64,000 nucleotides of DNA from Methylobacterium sp. J-070 (GCF_022829385.1 NZ_JAKSXX010000130.1:1-64000); one strand, 5' to 3'. Shown: positions 50,327 to 59,110, counted from the first letter of the stretch. A program made the numbers and translations. Notes: generated by a model not told the origin, from the sequence alone.

Positions 50327-51076
50327 ATGGCTGAGTCTCAGAGACCCCTGGAAGGCCGCGTCGCGGTCGTCACCGGCGCATCCCGCGGCATCGGGCGCGC
50401 CGCCGCCCTGGCGCTCGCCGGGGCCGGCGCCCACGTGATCGCGGTGGCCCGCACGGTCGGGGCCCTGGAGGAGCTGGACGACGCCGTCCGGGCGGCCGGC
50501 TCCAGCGCCACCCTGGTGCCCTTCGATCTCGCGGATTACGACGCGATCGACCGGCTCGGCGCCGCGATCAACGCGCGCTGGAAACGCCTCGACATCCTGG
50601 TCGGCAATGCCGGCATCCTCGGCGCGCTCATGCCGATCGGCCACATCACCCCGAAGGTCTGGGGGCAGGTGATGGACGTGAACGTCACCGCCAACTGGCG
50701 GCTGATCCGCTCGCTGGATCCCCTTCTGCGCATGTCCGATGCCGGCCGGGCGATCTTCGTCTCCTCGGGGGCGGCCTCGAAATGCCGGGCCTATTGGGGA
50801 CCCTACGCGGTCTCGAAGGCGGCCCTCGAAGCGCTGGTGCGCACCTACGCGGCCGAGAACGAGACCACCGCCATCCGGGCGATGCTGCTCAACCCCGGCC
50901 CGCTGCGGACCGGCATGCGCCGCTCGGCCATGCCGGGCGAGGACCCCGAGACCCTCAGGACGCCCGAGGATCTCGCCCCCCACTTCGTGCGGCTCGCCGC
51001 CCCGGACTGGACCGAGACCGGCAAGCTCTACGATTTCCCCACCGACCGGGTGCTGAGCTTCCGCACGCCTGAGTGA
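50327..51076 (+). CDS. Short-chain dehydrogenase/reductase
   Basis: 249 aa NAD(P)-binding oxidoreductase. TGASRGIG is at residues 16-23, NAGI at 93-96, SS in VSSGAAS, and the catalytic pair in YAVSKAAL. It is followed by the R2/hairpin region and then the DHFR-like gene on the same strand. It has the reductase-like architecture of the FabG/YciK group. Substrate unknown. Confidence 0.87.
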   Translation: MAESQRPLEGRVAVVTGASRGIGRAAALALAGAGAHVIAVARTVGALEELDDAVRAAGSSATLVPFDLADYDAIDRLGAAINARWKRLDILVGNAGILGALMPIGHITPKVWGQVMDVNVTANWRLIRSLDPLLRMSDAGRAIFVSSGAASKCRAYWGPYAVSKAALEALVRTYAAENETTAIRAMLLNPGPLRTGMRRSAMPGEDPETLRTPEDLAPHFVRLAAPDWTETGKLYDFPTDRVLSFRTPE

Positions 51077-51082
51077 AGGGGT

Positions 51083-51122
51083 CCGGGGCCTGCGGCCCCG
51101 GCGGGTCGCGGGCGGAGCCCGC
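51083..51122 (+). terminator. Tandem hairpins between the SDR and DHFR-like genes
   Basis: CCGGGGCC-TGC-GGCCCCGG (51083-51101) and GCGGGC-GGA-GCCCGC (51108-51122) are perfect stems of 8 and 6 bases. A TTTTA run follows. The DHFR-like gene begins 19 bases later, so it probably uses its own promoter or read-through. Confidence 0.45.
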
Positions 51123-51140
51123 AGGGTTTTAGGGTTCACG

Positions 51141-51551
51141 ATGATCGACGTCCGCTGCATCTGCGCGATCGGCCTGCGCGGCCAGCTCGGCCTGAACGGC
51201 CATCTGCCCTGGGAGGGCAACACCGACCCGCTGTTCGTCGAGGACGTGACGCGGTTCTTCGCGCTGACCATGGGCCACGTGCTGATCGCCGGGCCGAAGA
51301 CCGTGGCCTCGGTCCCCGAATTCGCCTTCAAGGACCGCACCATCGACGTGATCCGCAGCCACGAGGATCCGGAAGCGGTGCTCAAGCGCTACCCGGGCCG
51401 GCGGATCTTCGTGGGCGGCGGCATCGCGGTGTGGAACGTCTACGCCCGGTACATCCAGAACTGGGACATCACCCGCCTGCCCTACGACGGCGAGGCCGAC
51501 CGCTGGTTCGACCCGGCGTGGCTGGTGGGCGGGGCGCTGCGGGCGGGCTGA
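51141..51551 (+). CDS. dmrA: DHFR-like reductase, probable dihydromethanopterin reductase DmrA
   Basis: 136 aa protein of the dihydrofolate reductase fold, much shorter than folate DHFRs. CAIGLRGQLGLNGHLPWEGN is the N-terminal substrate loop and GHVLIAGPKT and IFVGGGIAVWN are the NADPH-binding segments. DmrA of Methylobacterium extorquens, which reduces dihydromethanopterin to tetrahydromethanopterin in the C1 pathway, is a DHFR-like protein of about this size. The missing C-terminal part of folate DHFR fits that. The identity is inference; an alternative is a divergent FolA. Confidence 0.6.
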   Translation: MIDVRCICAIGLRGQLGLNGHLPWEGNTDPLFVEDVTRFFALTMGHVLIAGPKTVASVPEFAFKDRTIDVIRSHEDPEAVLKRYPGRRIFVGGGIAVWNVYARYIQNWDITRLPYDGEADRWFDPAWLVGGALRAG

Positions 51552-51591
51552 GCGGCTGGACAGAGCGCCGGTGCGCTTCCTATCATCCGGT

Positions 51592-51837
51592 ATGAGCGAG
51601 CACAGCGTCCAGGACGCGGAGCGAAACCTCACCGGCCTGATCGACCGCGCGCTCGCGGGCGAGGGTGTCGTGATCACGCGCGACGGGCAACCGGTAGCGA
51701 CGCTGAACCCGATCCGCAGGTCCGGACGCCCGGTCACGGCCGCGGATCTGGACTGGCTCGCCCTGTGGCGCGTGCCGGTGCGGGCGCCAGCGCAGCATGC
51801 CGGGCAACTGGTCAGCACCCTTCGCGACGAGTGGTGA
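51592..51837 (+). CDS. Phd/YefM-type antitoxin
   Basis: 81 aa antitoxin. The N-terminal HSVQDAERNLTGLIDRALAG and the VVITRDGQPVATLNPI strand are typical of the Phd family, which binds DNA and a toxin. Its stop overlaps the GTG of a PIN-domain toxin reading frame (GTGA). The toxin is frameshifted, so this antitoxin seems to have lost its partner but is itself intact. Confidence 0.75.
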   Translation: MSEHSVQDAERNLTGLIDRALAGEGVVITRDGQPVATLNPIRRSGRPVTAADLDWLALWRVPVRAPAQHAGQLVSTLRDEW

Positions 51838-52255
51838 GGACCTACCGCGACGCCAGCGTCCTGGTCGCCCTGTTGACGGACGACCCGTTGACGGCGCGCG
51901 CCGACGCGCTCTTCCGGGCTCGGCGCCGATCCCGATCGTCAGCGACTTCGCCCGGGCGGAATTCGCCTCGGCCCTCGGGCGGCGGGTGCGGACCAAGGAG
52001 ATCGCTGCCGAACGCGCGAAGCAAGCCTTCAGCGATCGCGACCGCCGGACCGAAGCGGTCGCCGAGCGTGTCGATCTCGGATCGTCGGATGTCGCCGACT
52101 CTGCCGGCTTCCTGCGTCGGCTCGACATCGCGCTCCGAACGCCCGACGCCATCAATATTGCCCTCTGCCGGCGGGTTTCGGCGACAGTGGCACCCTTCGA
52201 CGACAAGATGGCGGCTGTCGCGCGCACTCTCGGTGTTCCGGTCCTATCCGGGTAG
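51834..52255 (+). pseudogene. PIN-domain toxin, frameshifted
   Basis: The first 28 codons (from GTG 51834) encode RTYRDASVLVALLTDDPLTA, the N-terminus of a PIN toxin with its first Asp. Near 51915-51925 the frame changes. The rest of the domain continues in another frame from GSAPIPIVSDFARAEFASAL, then DAINIALC and FDDKMAAVARTLGVPV, to a stop at 52255. The later acidic residues (E in AEFASA, D in TPDAIN, D in FDDKM) are intact. Loss of one base explains it; a sequencing error is possible. Confidence 0.7.
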
Positions 52256-52324
52256 GTCGAAGCGCCGCCGTCGAAACAGCTCGCGCCACGTCTATCTCTA
52301 GGTCTTGCCCCGTCGGAGACGCAG

Positions 52325-53443
52325 ATGAGCGCCCATAGCTACCGCTTCGGCATCGAGGAGGAGTACTTCCTCGCCGATGCCGAGACCCGCGGCACGCCCC
52401 GGGGCGACTTGGCCGGCTTCCACGCCCGGGTGAAGGCGGAACTGCCCGAGACCGGGCGCGAGCTGGTGGCCGCGCAGGTCGAAGTCTGCACGCCCCCGCT
52501 CGCCGACGCGCAGGCCGCCCGGGACAATCTCGGCGGCCAGAGGGCGAAACTCGCCGGCATCGCGGCCGAGAACGGCCTGAGCCTGCTCGCCTGCGGCACC
52601 CACCCGCTCGCCCGCTGGTCGCGCCAGACCGCCACCGACGGCGCGCGCTATCAGGGCATCCTGTCCGATGTCGGCATCGCGGCCCGGCGGGCGCTGATCT
52701 GCGGCATGCACGTCCATGTCGAGGTGCCGGAGCCCGACGCGCGGGTCGACCTGATGAACCGGCTGCTGCCGTTCCAGCCGCTGCTGCTGGCGCTCTCCGC
52801 CTCCTCGCCGTTCTGGCAGGGCGAGGCGACGGGCTTGCGGGCCTACCGGCTCAGCGTCTTTGGGGAATTGCCCCGGACCGGCCTGCCGGAGCTCTTCGCC
52901 GATGCCGCCGCGCACGCGCGGTTCGTCGACATCATGACCCGCTCGGGCGCCATCGCGGATGCGAGCTTCCTGTGGTGGTCCCTGCGCCCGTCGATCAAGT
53001 TCCCGACCCTGGAGCTGCGCATCGCCGATGCCTGCACCCGGCTCGACGACACCCTCTGCATCGCCGCCCTGTACCGCTGCCTCGTGCGCCTGTGCGTGCG
53101 CCGGCCGGATCTCCATGCCGGGCTCACCAGCGTGTCGCGGGCGCTGGCCTCCGAGAATCTGTGGCGGGCCCAGCACGGCGGCGTGCGCGCGACCCTGATC
53201 GACGAGGCCAGGGCCGAGGCGGTTCCGCTGCCCGAGGTGCTGGAGGCGGTGCTCGCCCTGGTGGAGGAGGACGCGGCGGCGCTCGGCTGCACCGTCGAGG
53301 TCGCCCGCGCCCGGGCGATCGTCGCGGACGGCACCAGCGCGGACGGGCAGGTCGGGGCCTACGAGGCGGCGCTCACCGAAGGAAAGGACGAGCGCGCCGC
53401 CCTGGCGGCGGCCGTGGACTGGATCGCCGCGGCGGCCCGCTGA
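52325..53443 (+). CDS. Carboxylate-amine ligase, YbdK/GCS2 family
   Basis: 372 aa ATP-grasp-like ligase related to glutamate-cysteine ligase 2. FGIEEEYFLAD at the N-terminus, GMHVHVEVP and TLELRIAD are the metal and substrate residues of the family. E. coli YbdK has weak gamma-glutamylcysteine synthetase activity. The native substrates are not known. The gene stands between a toxin-antitoxin remnant and der. Confidence 0.87.
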   Translation: MSAHSYRFGIEEEYFLADAETRGTPRGDLAGFHARVKAELPETGRELVAAQVEVCTPPLADAQAARDNLGGQRAKLAGIAAENGLSLLACGTHPLARWSRQTATDGARYQGILSDVGIAARRALICGMHVHVEVPEPDARVDLMNRLLPFQPLLLALSASSPFWQGEATGLRAYRLSVFGELPRTGLPELFADAAAHARFVDIMTRSGAIADASFLWWSLRPSIKFPTLELRIADACTRLDDTLCIAALYRCLVRLCVRRPDLHAGLTSVSRALASENLWRAQHGGVRATLIDEARAEAVPLPEVLEAVLALVEEDAAALGCTVEVARARAIVADGTSADGQVGAYEAALTEGKDERAALAAAVDWIAAAAR

Positions 53444-53483
53444 CGGAGAGAGGCCGCCGCGCGGCCTGCGCCGGTGAGCCGCC

Positions 53484-54833
53484 TCAGCCCTTGTCGAACG
53501 GGTTCTGCGAGGTCCGGAGCGACAGGCGGATCGGCGTGCCCGGCAGCTCGAACGCCTCGCGCAGGCCGTTCACGAGGTAGCGGGTGTAGGATTTCGGCAG
53601 GGCGTTGAGCTGGTTGCCGAACAGCGCGAAATGCGGCGGCCGGCTCTTCACCTGCGTGGCGTAGCGGATCTTGATCCGCCGGCCCGACACCGCCGGGGGC
53701 GGGTTGCGCGAGGTCGCCTCGTTCAGCCAGTCGTTGATGCGCGAGGTCGAGATCCGCGTGTCCCAGACCTCCGCCGCCTGCACCACCGCCTGCATCAGCT
53801 TGTCGACGCCGTCGCCGGCCAGTCCCGAGAGCGGCACCACCGCGACGCCGCGCACCTGCGGCAGCAGCCGGGTGCAATCCTCGCGCAGCTGCTTGAGCAG
53901 GCCGGGCTGGTCGGCGACCAAGTCCCATTTGTTGAGGCCGATCACCAGGGAACGGCCCTCGCTCTCCACGAGGTCGACGATGGTGAGGTCCTGCTTCTCG
54001 AACGGGATCGTCGCATCGAGGAGCACCACCACCACCTCGGCGAAGCGCACGGCGCGCAGGCCGTCCGAGACCGCGAGCTTCTCGAGCTTGTCGTCGATCC
54101 GGGCGCGCCGGCGCATCCCGGCGGTGTCGTGCAGCTTGATCCGCCGCCCGCGCCATTCCCAGTCCAGGGAGATCGAATCGCGGGTGATGCCGGCCTCGGG
54201 GCCGACGAGCAGCCGATCCTCGCCGAGCATGCGGTTGATCAGGGTCGACTTGCCGGCATTCGGGCGACCCACGATGGCGACCTTCAGGGGGCGGGTGCCG
54301 GGGGCGTCCTCGTCCTCCTCCGCGTCGTCGTCGCGCGGGGGCAGGGCGCCCTTGAGCGCCTCGTGCAGCTCGCCCAGGCCCTCGCCGTGCTCGGCCGAGA
54401 ACGGGATCGGGTCGCCGAGCCCGAGGGTGAAGGCCTCGTAGGCGCCCGCGAGGCCCGTGCCGCCCTCGGCCTTGTTGGCAATCAGGATCACCGGGCAGCC
54501 GGACCGGCGCACCAGTTCGGCGAAGGGCTGGTCGGCCGGCAGCACGCCGGCCCGGGCGTCGATCACGAACAGCACCACGTCGGCGGCGAGGATCGCCGCC
54601 TCGGTCTGCATCCGCATCCGGCCGGTGAGGGTCGCGGCGTCCGCCTCTTCGAGGCCGGCGGTGTCGATCACCCGGAACTGGAGGCCGCCGAACGCGACGT
54701 CGCCCTCGCGCCGGTCGCGGGTGACGCCCGGGCGATCGTCCACGAGCGCGAGCTTCTTGCCCACGAGGCGGTTGAACAGGGTCGACTTGCCGACGTTCGG
54801 CCGTCCGACGATCGCGACGGTCGGCATGTCCAT
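53484..54833 (-). CDS. der: Ribosome-assembly GTPase Der (EngA)
   Basis: 449 aa protein with two GTPase domains in a row: GRPNVGKST at residues 10-18 with [10 protein letters not shown] and NKAEG, and GRPNAGKST near 191 with DTAGMRRR and NKWDL. A KH-like C-terminal domain follows. It acts in maturation of the 50S subunit. An acidic linker of about 15 residues ([12 protein letters not shown]) joins the two G domains. It is followed by a TPR gene upstream on the same strand (29 bases). Confidence 0.95.
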   Translation of the reverse strand: MDMPTVAIVGRPNVGKSTLFNRLVGKKLALVDDRPGVTRDRREGDVAFGGLQFRVIDTAGLEEADAATLTGRMRMQTEAAILAADVVLFVIDARAGVLPADQPFAELVRRSGCPVILIANKAEGGTGLAGAYEAFTLGLGDPIPFSAEHGEGLGELHEALKGALPPRDDDAEEDEDAPGTRPLKVAIVGRPNAGKSTLINRMLGEDRLLVGPEAGITRDSISLDWEWRGRRIKLHDTAGMRRRARIDDKLEKLAVSDGLRAVRFAEVVVVLLDATIPFEKQDLTIVDLVESEGRSLVIGLNKWDLVADQPGLLKQLREDCTRLLPQVRGVAVVPLSGLAGDGVDKLMQAVVQAAEVWDTRISTSRINDWLNEATSRNPPPAVSGRRIKIRYATQVKSRPPHFALFGNQLNALPKSYTRYLVNGLREAFELPGTPIRLSLRTSQNPFDKG

Positions 54834-54862
54834 GGTCGTTCTCTAAACGGTTCGTACAGGGA

Positions 54863-55573
54863 TCAACGCGTGATCGGCGGAGGTGGAGCCGCGGGCTCCG
54901 GCTTGGCCTCGGTCACCGTGACGGGGCCCCCCGCGACGATCGCCGCGTAGACCTCGATGCGCTCGCGCAGGTTCCGCGGGGTGTCGGGATCGGCCACGAT
55001 CTGGTCGAACCAGCGCCCGGCCTCCTCGTAATCGCCCTTCTTCAGGGCGGCGAGCCCCAGCATCTCGCGGGCGGTGTGACGGAACGGCGTGCCGGCGGCC
55101 AGGCCCTGCAGGTTGGCGAGCGCCGGGTCCGGGTTCGGTCCGTCGAGGCGCAGCAGCGCGGCGCGCAGGCGCGCGAGGTCGCGCAGGCCGTCGCCGAGGC
55201 TGGTGTCGCCGGCGAGCGTGTCGAACGCCGCCGCACCCGCGGCCGGGTCGCGCTTGCTGGCCTCGGCGGCCGCGCGGAACCGCGCGAGCAGACGGTAGCC
55301 CGCCGGGCCCTGGGCCTCCAGGGCATCGAAGGCCTTGTCGGCCTCCGCGACCTTGCCGTCGCGGGCGAGCCGGTTGGCGTCGTCGAACTGCACCGAGGCT
55401 GTCTCGGCGGCCACGCGCTGCTGGTTCTGCCAGTAGCGCCAGCCCGCGACGCCCGCCACGAGGAGCACGGCGAGCGCGATGATCATGCCGCTGTAGCGCT
55501 TCCAGATCTGGAGGATCCGGTCGCGGCGGTAATCCTCGTCGACCTCGCGGAGGAACTCGTTGTTCTCGGCCAT
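54863..55573 (-). CDS. Tetratricopeptide repeat membrane protein, YfgM-like
   Basis: 236 aa, one N-terminal membrane helix (about residues 28-48: YSGMIIALAVLLVAGVAGW), then a TPR-like helical domain with recurring pairs (DDANRLARDGKVAEADKAFD and LGLAALKKGDYEEAGRWFDQ) exposed to the periplasm. The arrangement upstream of der matches YfgM, which associates with the Sec translocon and chaperones. The ATG at 55573 was chosen over an earlier GTG six codons before. Confidence 0.8.
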   Translation of the reverse strand: MAENNEFLREVDEDYRRDRILQIWKRYSGMIIALAVLLVAGVAGWRYWQNQQRVAAETASVQFDDANRLARDGKVAEADKAFDALEAQGPAGYRLLARFRAAAEASKRDPAAGAAAFDTLAGDTSLGDGLRDLARLRAALLRLDGPNPDPALANLQGLAAGTPFRHTAREMLGLAALKKGDYEEAGRWFDQIVADPDTPRNLRERIEVYAAIVAGGPVTVTEAKPEPAAPPPPITR

Positions 55574-55622
55574 CGTCCCCAGGTCCGCCACTGCCGGCGG
55601 ACCGCCTCGTACCCCAATCGAG

Positions 55623-55649
55623 CCCCGCGCCTAACACACGGGCGCGGGG
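55623..55649 (-). terminator. Hairpin after nnrU
   Basis: CCCCGCGCC and GGCGCGGGG, 9-base perfect stem with a 9-base loop, 33 bases beyond the nnrU stop. No T-tract. It lies between two leftward genes and would separate their transcripts. Confidence 0.45.
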
Positions 55650-55681
55650 TTGGCGACAGGAGTCGCATCAGCGCATGCCGG

Positions 55682-56290
55682 TCAGCTCATGCCAGGCCAG
55701 ACCGGCACGCCGATCACCGGGTAGTGCAGGTAGCGGGCGAACACGAACCAGGCCGCCGTGCCGATCGCCACAGCCAGGATGTCGTTGCGCCAGCCCTGCG
55801 GGGCCGCCGCCGGGCCGCCGTGCTGGGCGACCACCGCGCCGGGGGGCAGCGCCCGGCGCTTGGCGCTGATCCGGGCCGCCACCGCCCAGGCGAGGAAGCC
55901 GCCGAACAGCAGCATCGAGCCGAGATCGCCGTTGGCCAGGAGATGGGCCGTCGCCCAGATCTTCACGGCAAGCAGCATCGGGTGCTTGGCCTTGGCCCGG
56001 ATATGGCCCGGCAGATAGGCGGCGGCCAGGCAGATGAAGGCGAGCCAGACCAGGGTCAGGGCGAGGTGGCGCGTCCAGACCGGCGGATCCCAGACCGGGA
56101 TGTAGCCGGCGAGCCGGTAATCGTGGAAGCCGACCCCGATCAGCACCAGTCCCAGCAGCGACAGGGCGGTGTAGCCGAGCTTGAACCGGCCCTCGCCGAT
56201 CCGGCCCACGATCGCGGCGCGCCGGGCGCGGGCCATCGAGAAGGCGTGCGTGCCGAGGAACAGCACCAGCCCGAGGATCAGGAGCAGCAT
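55682..56290 (-). CDS. NnrU family membrane protein
   Basis: 202 aa protein with about five or six membrane helices. It starts MLLLILGLVLFLGTHAFS, and has the family segments GEGRFKLGYTALSLLGLVLI and HPMLLAVKIWATAHLLANGD, with the conserved His. NnrU proteins are linked with nitric oxide and nitrite metabolism and with isomerisation of carotenoids (Z-ISO) in some cases; neither neighbour genes nor motifs here choose. It is leftward. Confidence 0.85.
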   Translation of the reverse strand: MLLLILGLVLFLGTHAFSMARARRAAIVGRIGEGRFKLGYTALSLLGLVLIGVGFHDYRLAGYIPVWDPPVWTRHLALTLVWLAFICLAAAYLPGHIRAKAKHPMLLAVKIWATAHLLANGDLGSMLLFGGFLAWAVAARISAKRRALPPGAVVAQHGGPAAAPQGWRNDILAVAIGTAAWFVFARYLHYPVIGVPVWPGMS

Positions 56291-56426
56291 GGGGGACTCT
56301 TGGAGGGGCTCGCGGGACGCAAGCACTCTGTAACGGTTCTCAAGCGAATCTCGCCCTGTTTGTCCAGGCGCGGCCGGGACGCAGCCGGATGACCACCATG
56401 GGTTTGGCGGATCGGGTCGTCGAGGA

Positions 56427-57647
56427 ATGGCGCCACGCTTTCCCTCCCCCGCAAAAGGGGGAGGGAGGGCGTCGCGCTTCACTGCCGCGGTAGTGCTTCC
56501 GGTCTTAACCCTGACACCCCTCCCGGCCCGGGCCGCCGCCGAGCCGCCCCTGTCTGCCCTGACCCTGGTCGGGCCGCCCACGCTGGTCTTCAAGGCGGGC
56601 CGCGACGCCTGCGACGGCGCCGACGTTCCGGACGCGCCGGCCCGCGCCTTCCGCGACGCGTCGGGCGCGGTGGCGGTGTTCGGCATGCATTACCGCAACC
56701 GGGCGCTGCGCGGGCCGGATCTCGACCACCTCAAGCTCGACTGCACCGTGGTGCTCGACTCGGGCGAGAAGTCGGATCCGGCGGCCTATGACGACCGCTC
56801 CTGGATCACCGCCACCTGGACCGAGGACGGCAGCCGCGTCGCCGCCCTCCTGCACCACGAGTATCAGGCGAACGAGCATCCCGGCCGCTGCCCGGCGGGC
56901 GACTACATGGCCTGCTGGTACAACACCATCACGGCCGCCGCCTCGACGGATGGCGGGCGCAGCTTCAGGCGGCAGACTCCGCCTGTGGTGGTGGCCGGCG
57001 CCCCGTTCCGGCAGGAGGTCGACCAGGGCCGGCACCGGGGCTTCTTCAACCCGTCGAACATCGTGGCGGACGGGCGCTGGCGCTACTTTCTCGCCTCGAC
57101 CACGGGCTGGACCCGGCCCGGCAGCGATCAGGAGGCGGGGGTCTGCCTGTTCCGCAGCGACGATCCCGCCGATCCGACCCGCTGGCGCGCCTGGACCGGC
57201 ACCGGCTTCACCGCTGCCTTCCCGGATCCCTACCGGGCGGCGCGCCCGAGTCCCGCGACCTGCCGTCCGGTGGGCCCCTTCCCGGGGCCGGTCGGAGCCG
57301 TGGTCCGGCACCGCGGCTCGGGCGCCTGGATCGCGGTGTTCATGGCCAAGGCGGGCGAAGGTTTCGCCCGATCGGGCTTCTACTGGACGACCTCCCGCGA
57401 CCTCATCACCTGGGACAGCCCGCGCCTGCTGGTCGACGGCGCGACCCTCTACGACGATCCCTGCGGGGCGACCGCCCCGCTCATCGCCTACCCGTCGCTG
57501 CTCGACCCGGACGCCAGGGGGCGCAATTTCGACGATGTCGGCGACACGGCGCTGCTGACCTACGCGAGCCTGCGCGTCGAGGGTTGCGCCATCACCTCCG
57601 ACCGGGATCTGATCCGCCGCCCGGTGGCGATCCGCGTCTGGCCCTGA
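56427..57647 (+). CDS. Exported protein, beta-propeller/glycosidase-like
   Basis: 406 aa. After a basic N-terminus the leader RFTAAVVLPVLTLTPLPARAAAEPP looks like a signal peptide. The mature part has repeated W-containing segments and D/N-G turns (RSWITATWTEDGSRVAALLH, STDGGRSFRRQ, FFNPSNIVADGRWRYFLAST, YWTTSRDLITWDSPRLL), which suit a five-bladed propeller as in GH43/GH32 and sialidase-like proteins. The first 15 codons run through an R1 hairpin remnant (56442-56465), so the real start may be later, for instance a GTG near 56487. No activity can be assigned. Confidence 0.6.
   Translation: MAPRFPSPAKGGGRASRFTAAVVLPVLTLTPLPARAAAEPPLSALTLVGPPTLVFKAGRDACDGADVPDAPARAFRDASGAVAVFGMHYRNRALRGPDLDHLKLDCTVVLDSGEKSDPAAYDDRSWITATWTEDGSRVAALLHHEYQANEHPGRCPAGDYMACWYNTITAAASTDGGRSFRRQTPPVVVAGAPFRQEVDQGRHRGFFNPSNIVADGRWRYFLASTTGWTRPGSDQEAGVCLFRSDDPADPTRWRAWTGTGFTAAFPDPYRAARPSPATCRPVGPFPGPVGAVVRHRGSGAWIAVFMAKAGEGFARSGFYWTTSRDLITWDSPRLLVDGATLYDDPCGATAPLIAYPSLLDPDARGRNFDDVGDTALLTYASLRVEGCAITSDRDLIRRPVAIRVWP
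56442..56465. repeat. Short R1-like hairpin
   Basis: CCCTCCCCC, GCAAAA, GGGGGAGGG: a perfect 9-base stem. It resembles the terminal box of the R1 family but lacks the rest. It lies within the first codons of the gene starting at 56427. Confidence 0.5.
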
Positions 57648-57705
57648 TCTGGCTTGAGGCGGGTGGCCGCGCCCGCCAGTCGGGCCGGGCTGCCAGGAGG
57701 TTCGC

Positions 57706-58338
57706 ATGAACGGCCAGTCCCCCGAGCCATCGACGATCCGCGACGCGGCGGAGCTTCGGGCGCAGTTCGGCACCGTGGGGCCGCTGGCCGCCCACAAGGT
57801 GCTCGACCACATCGACGATTACGGCCGCCGGTTCATCGCGCTGTCGCCGTTCCTGGTGCTGGCGAGCGCGGACGCGTCGGGCAACGTCGATGCGAGCCCG
57901 CGGGGCGACGCCCCGGGCTTCGTCGCCGTGCCCGACGCCCGAACCCTGGTGATCCCGGATCGCCGCGGCAACAACCGCATCGACACCTTCCTCAACCTGC
58001 TGGAGAGTCCAGGAGTCGGGCTGATCTTCATGGTGCCGGGGATCAACGAGACCCTGCGGGTGAACGGCACCGCTGCGATGACCCAGGACGCCGACCTGCT
58101 CGACAGCATGAGCGCACAGGGCAAGGTGCCGGCCGCCGGTCTCGTCGTGCGGGTGCGGGAGGCGTTCTTCCATTGCGGCAAGGCGATGATCCGCTCGGGA
58201 CTCTGGGATCCGGAACGGCACGTCGGGCGCAGCGCCTTTCCGAGCCTCGGCCGCATCCTCGCCGACCAGACCGCGGCCGCGACCGTCCCGGACGCGGAGG
58301 CCATGATCGCCGACGCCTACCGGACGCGGCTCTACTGA
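57706..58338 (+). CDS. Pyridoxamine 5'-phosphate oxidase-family FMN-binding protein
   Basis: 210 aa split-barrel flavin-binding protein. Core segments are RRFIALSPFLVLASADASGN, DASPRGDAPGFVAV, LVIPDRRGNNRIDTFLNLLE and GLIFMVPGINETLRVNGTA. The C-terminal part FFHCGKAMIRSGLW is typical of the MSMEG_1061-like subfamily. It may act as a reductase on small molecules or sulfur dioxide-type substrates; unknown. AGGAGG precedes the ATG. Confidence 0.83.
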   Translation: MNGQSPEPSTIRDAAELRAQFGTVGPLAAHKVLDHIDDYGRRFIALSPFLVLASADASGNVDASPRGDAPGFVAVPDARTLVIPDRRGNNRIDTFLNLLESPGVGLIFMVPGINETLRVNGTAAMTQDADLLDSMSAQGKVPAAGLVVRVREAFFHCGKAMIRSGLWDPERHVGRSAFPSLGRILADQTAAATVPDAEAMIADAYRTRLY

Positions 58339-58565
58339 GCGGCCCGGCGACCGGCCTCGATGACCGGAGGTCCGTACGGGGCCCCGGCCTCGGCCGTGCC
58401 GGTGGGCAGGCCGATCCGCTGGCAGAGCACGGTGCCGAGGGTCAGGCTCAGCATCAGCGCGGTGGCCGAGAGCAGCACCGTGGTCGCCCGGGCATAGGCG
58501 CGGCCGGCCTGGATCAGCAGGCAGCCGAAGGCGAAGATCGTGAAGGCCGGGAGCAGGTGCTGCAC
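58332..58565 (-). CDS. Small membrane protein, 77 aa
   Basis: Two hydrophobic segments (about residues 4-20 and 28-46) and a short polar tail. The start is a GTG at 58565 with AAAGGA upstream. It overlaps the end of the convergent FMN-protein gene by seven bases. No family was recognised. Confidence 0.5.
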   Translation of the reverse strand: MQHLLPAFTIFAFGCLLIQAGRAYARATTVLLSATALMLSLTLGTVLCQRIGLPTGTAEAGAPYGPPVIEAGRRAAQ

Positions 58566-58783
58566 GCGCTGCGTCCTTTCGAAACGGGATTCGCGGAAGG
58601 GGCCGCCGGGCTTGCGGCAAGAACCCGCGATCGCGGCGGACGGGGGGGGCGGCTTGCCCCGCCGGTCGGCGCGTCGCGGACGGTCGCTTCGGACCGGCCG
58701 GTATCGTCCCCGGACGGCGTGAAAACGCGGTTAACGTCGGGTATAGGGTGCGTCCCGAAGGTCGGATCGCGAGGGGATCCCGC

Positions 58784-59110
58784 ATGAGCGTGTCGAGGAT
58801 TTCGGGATCGGCGGCCGATCGCGCGCGGCCGGGTCCGCCTGCGTCGCGCGATACGGCGGCGCTCGGGGCCGGGGCCGTCGGCGCCGGCGCCGTGGGTGCC
58901 TCGGCGGTGGGTGCGCTCGCGATCGGGGTCGCGGCCCTCGGCGCGGTGGCGCTGGGCGCCTTCGCCATCGGCCGGCTCTCGGTGGGCCGTGCCCGGGTCG
59001 GATCCCTGCAGGTTGGCGCGCTTCAGGTCGATTCCCTGGCGGTCGGATCGCTGGACATCGACACGCTCACGGTGCGCGCGCGGCGGGATGGTCCGGGGGC
59101 CGCGCCCTGA
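58784..59110 (+). CDS. Pentad-repeat protein (14 uninterrupted five-residue repeats)
   Basis: 108 aa. Residues 28-97 consist of 14 five-residue units without a break: G or D first, a small residue second, variable-hydrophobic third (mainly L), and V, I or L fifth. The first seven units are pure Gly/Ala/Val/Leu (GAGAV, GASAV, GALAI), so they may insert in a membrane; the last seven become polar at positions 2 and 4 (GRLSV, GSLQV, DSLAV, DTLTV). The periodicity is that of a four-sided beta-helix, although the A(D/N)LxX signature is absent. GAGGGG precedes the ATG. Function unknown. Confidence 0.65.
   Translation: MSVSRISGSAADRARPGPPASRDTAALGAGAVGAGAVGASAVGALAIGVAALGAVALGAFAIGRLSVGRARVGSLQVGALQVDSLAVGSLDIDTLTVRARRDGPGAAP

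Noticed and set aside
58725..58745. GTTAAC with nearby TTAA as a CtrA-type site
   Set aside because: Only half sites; the spacing and flanks do not match TTAA-N7-TTAA.
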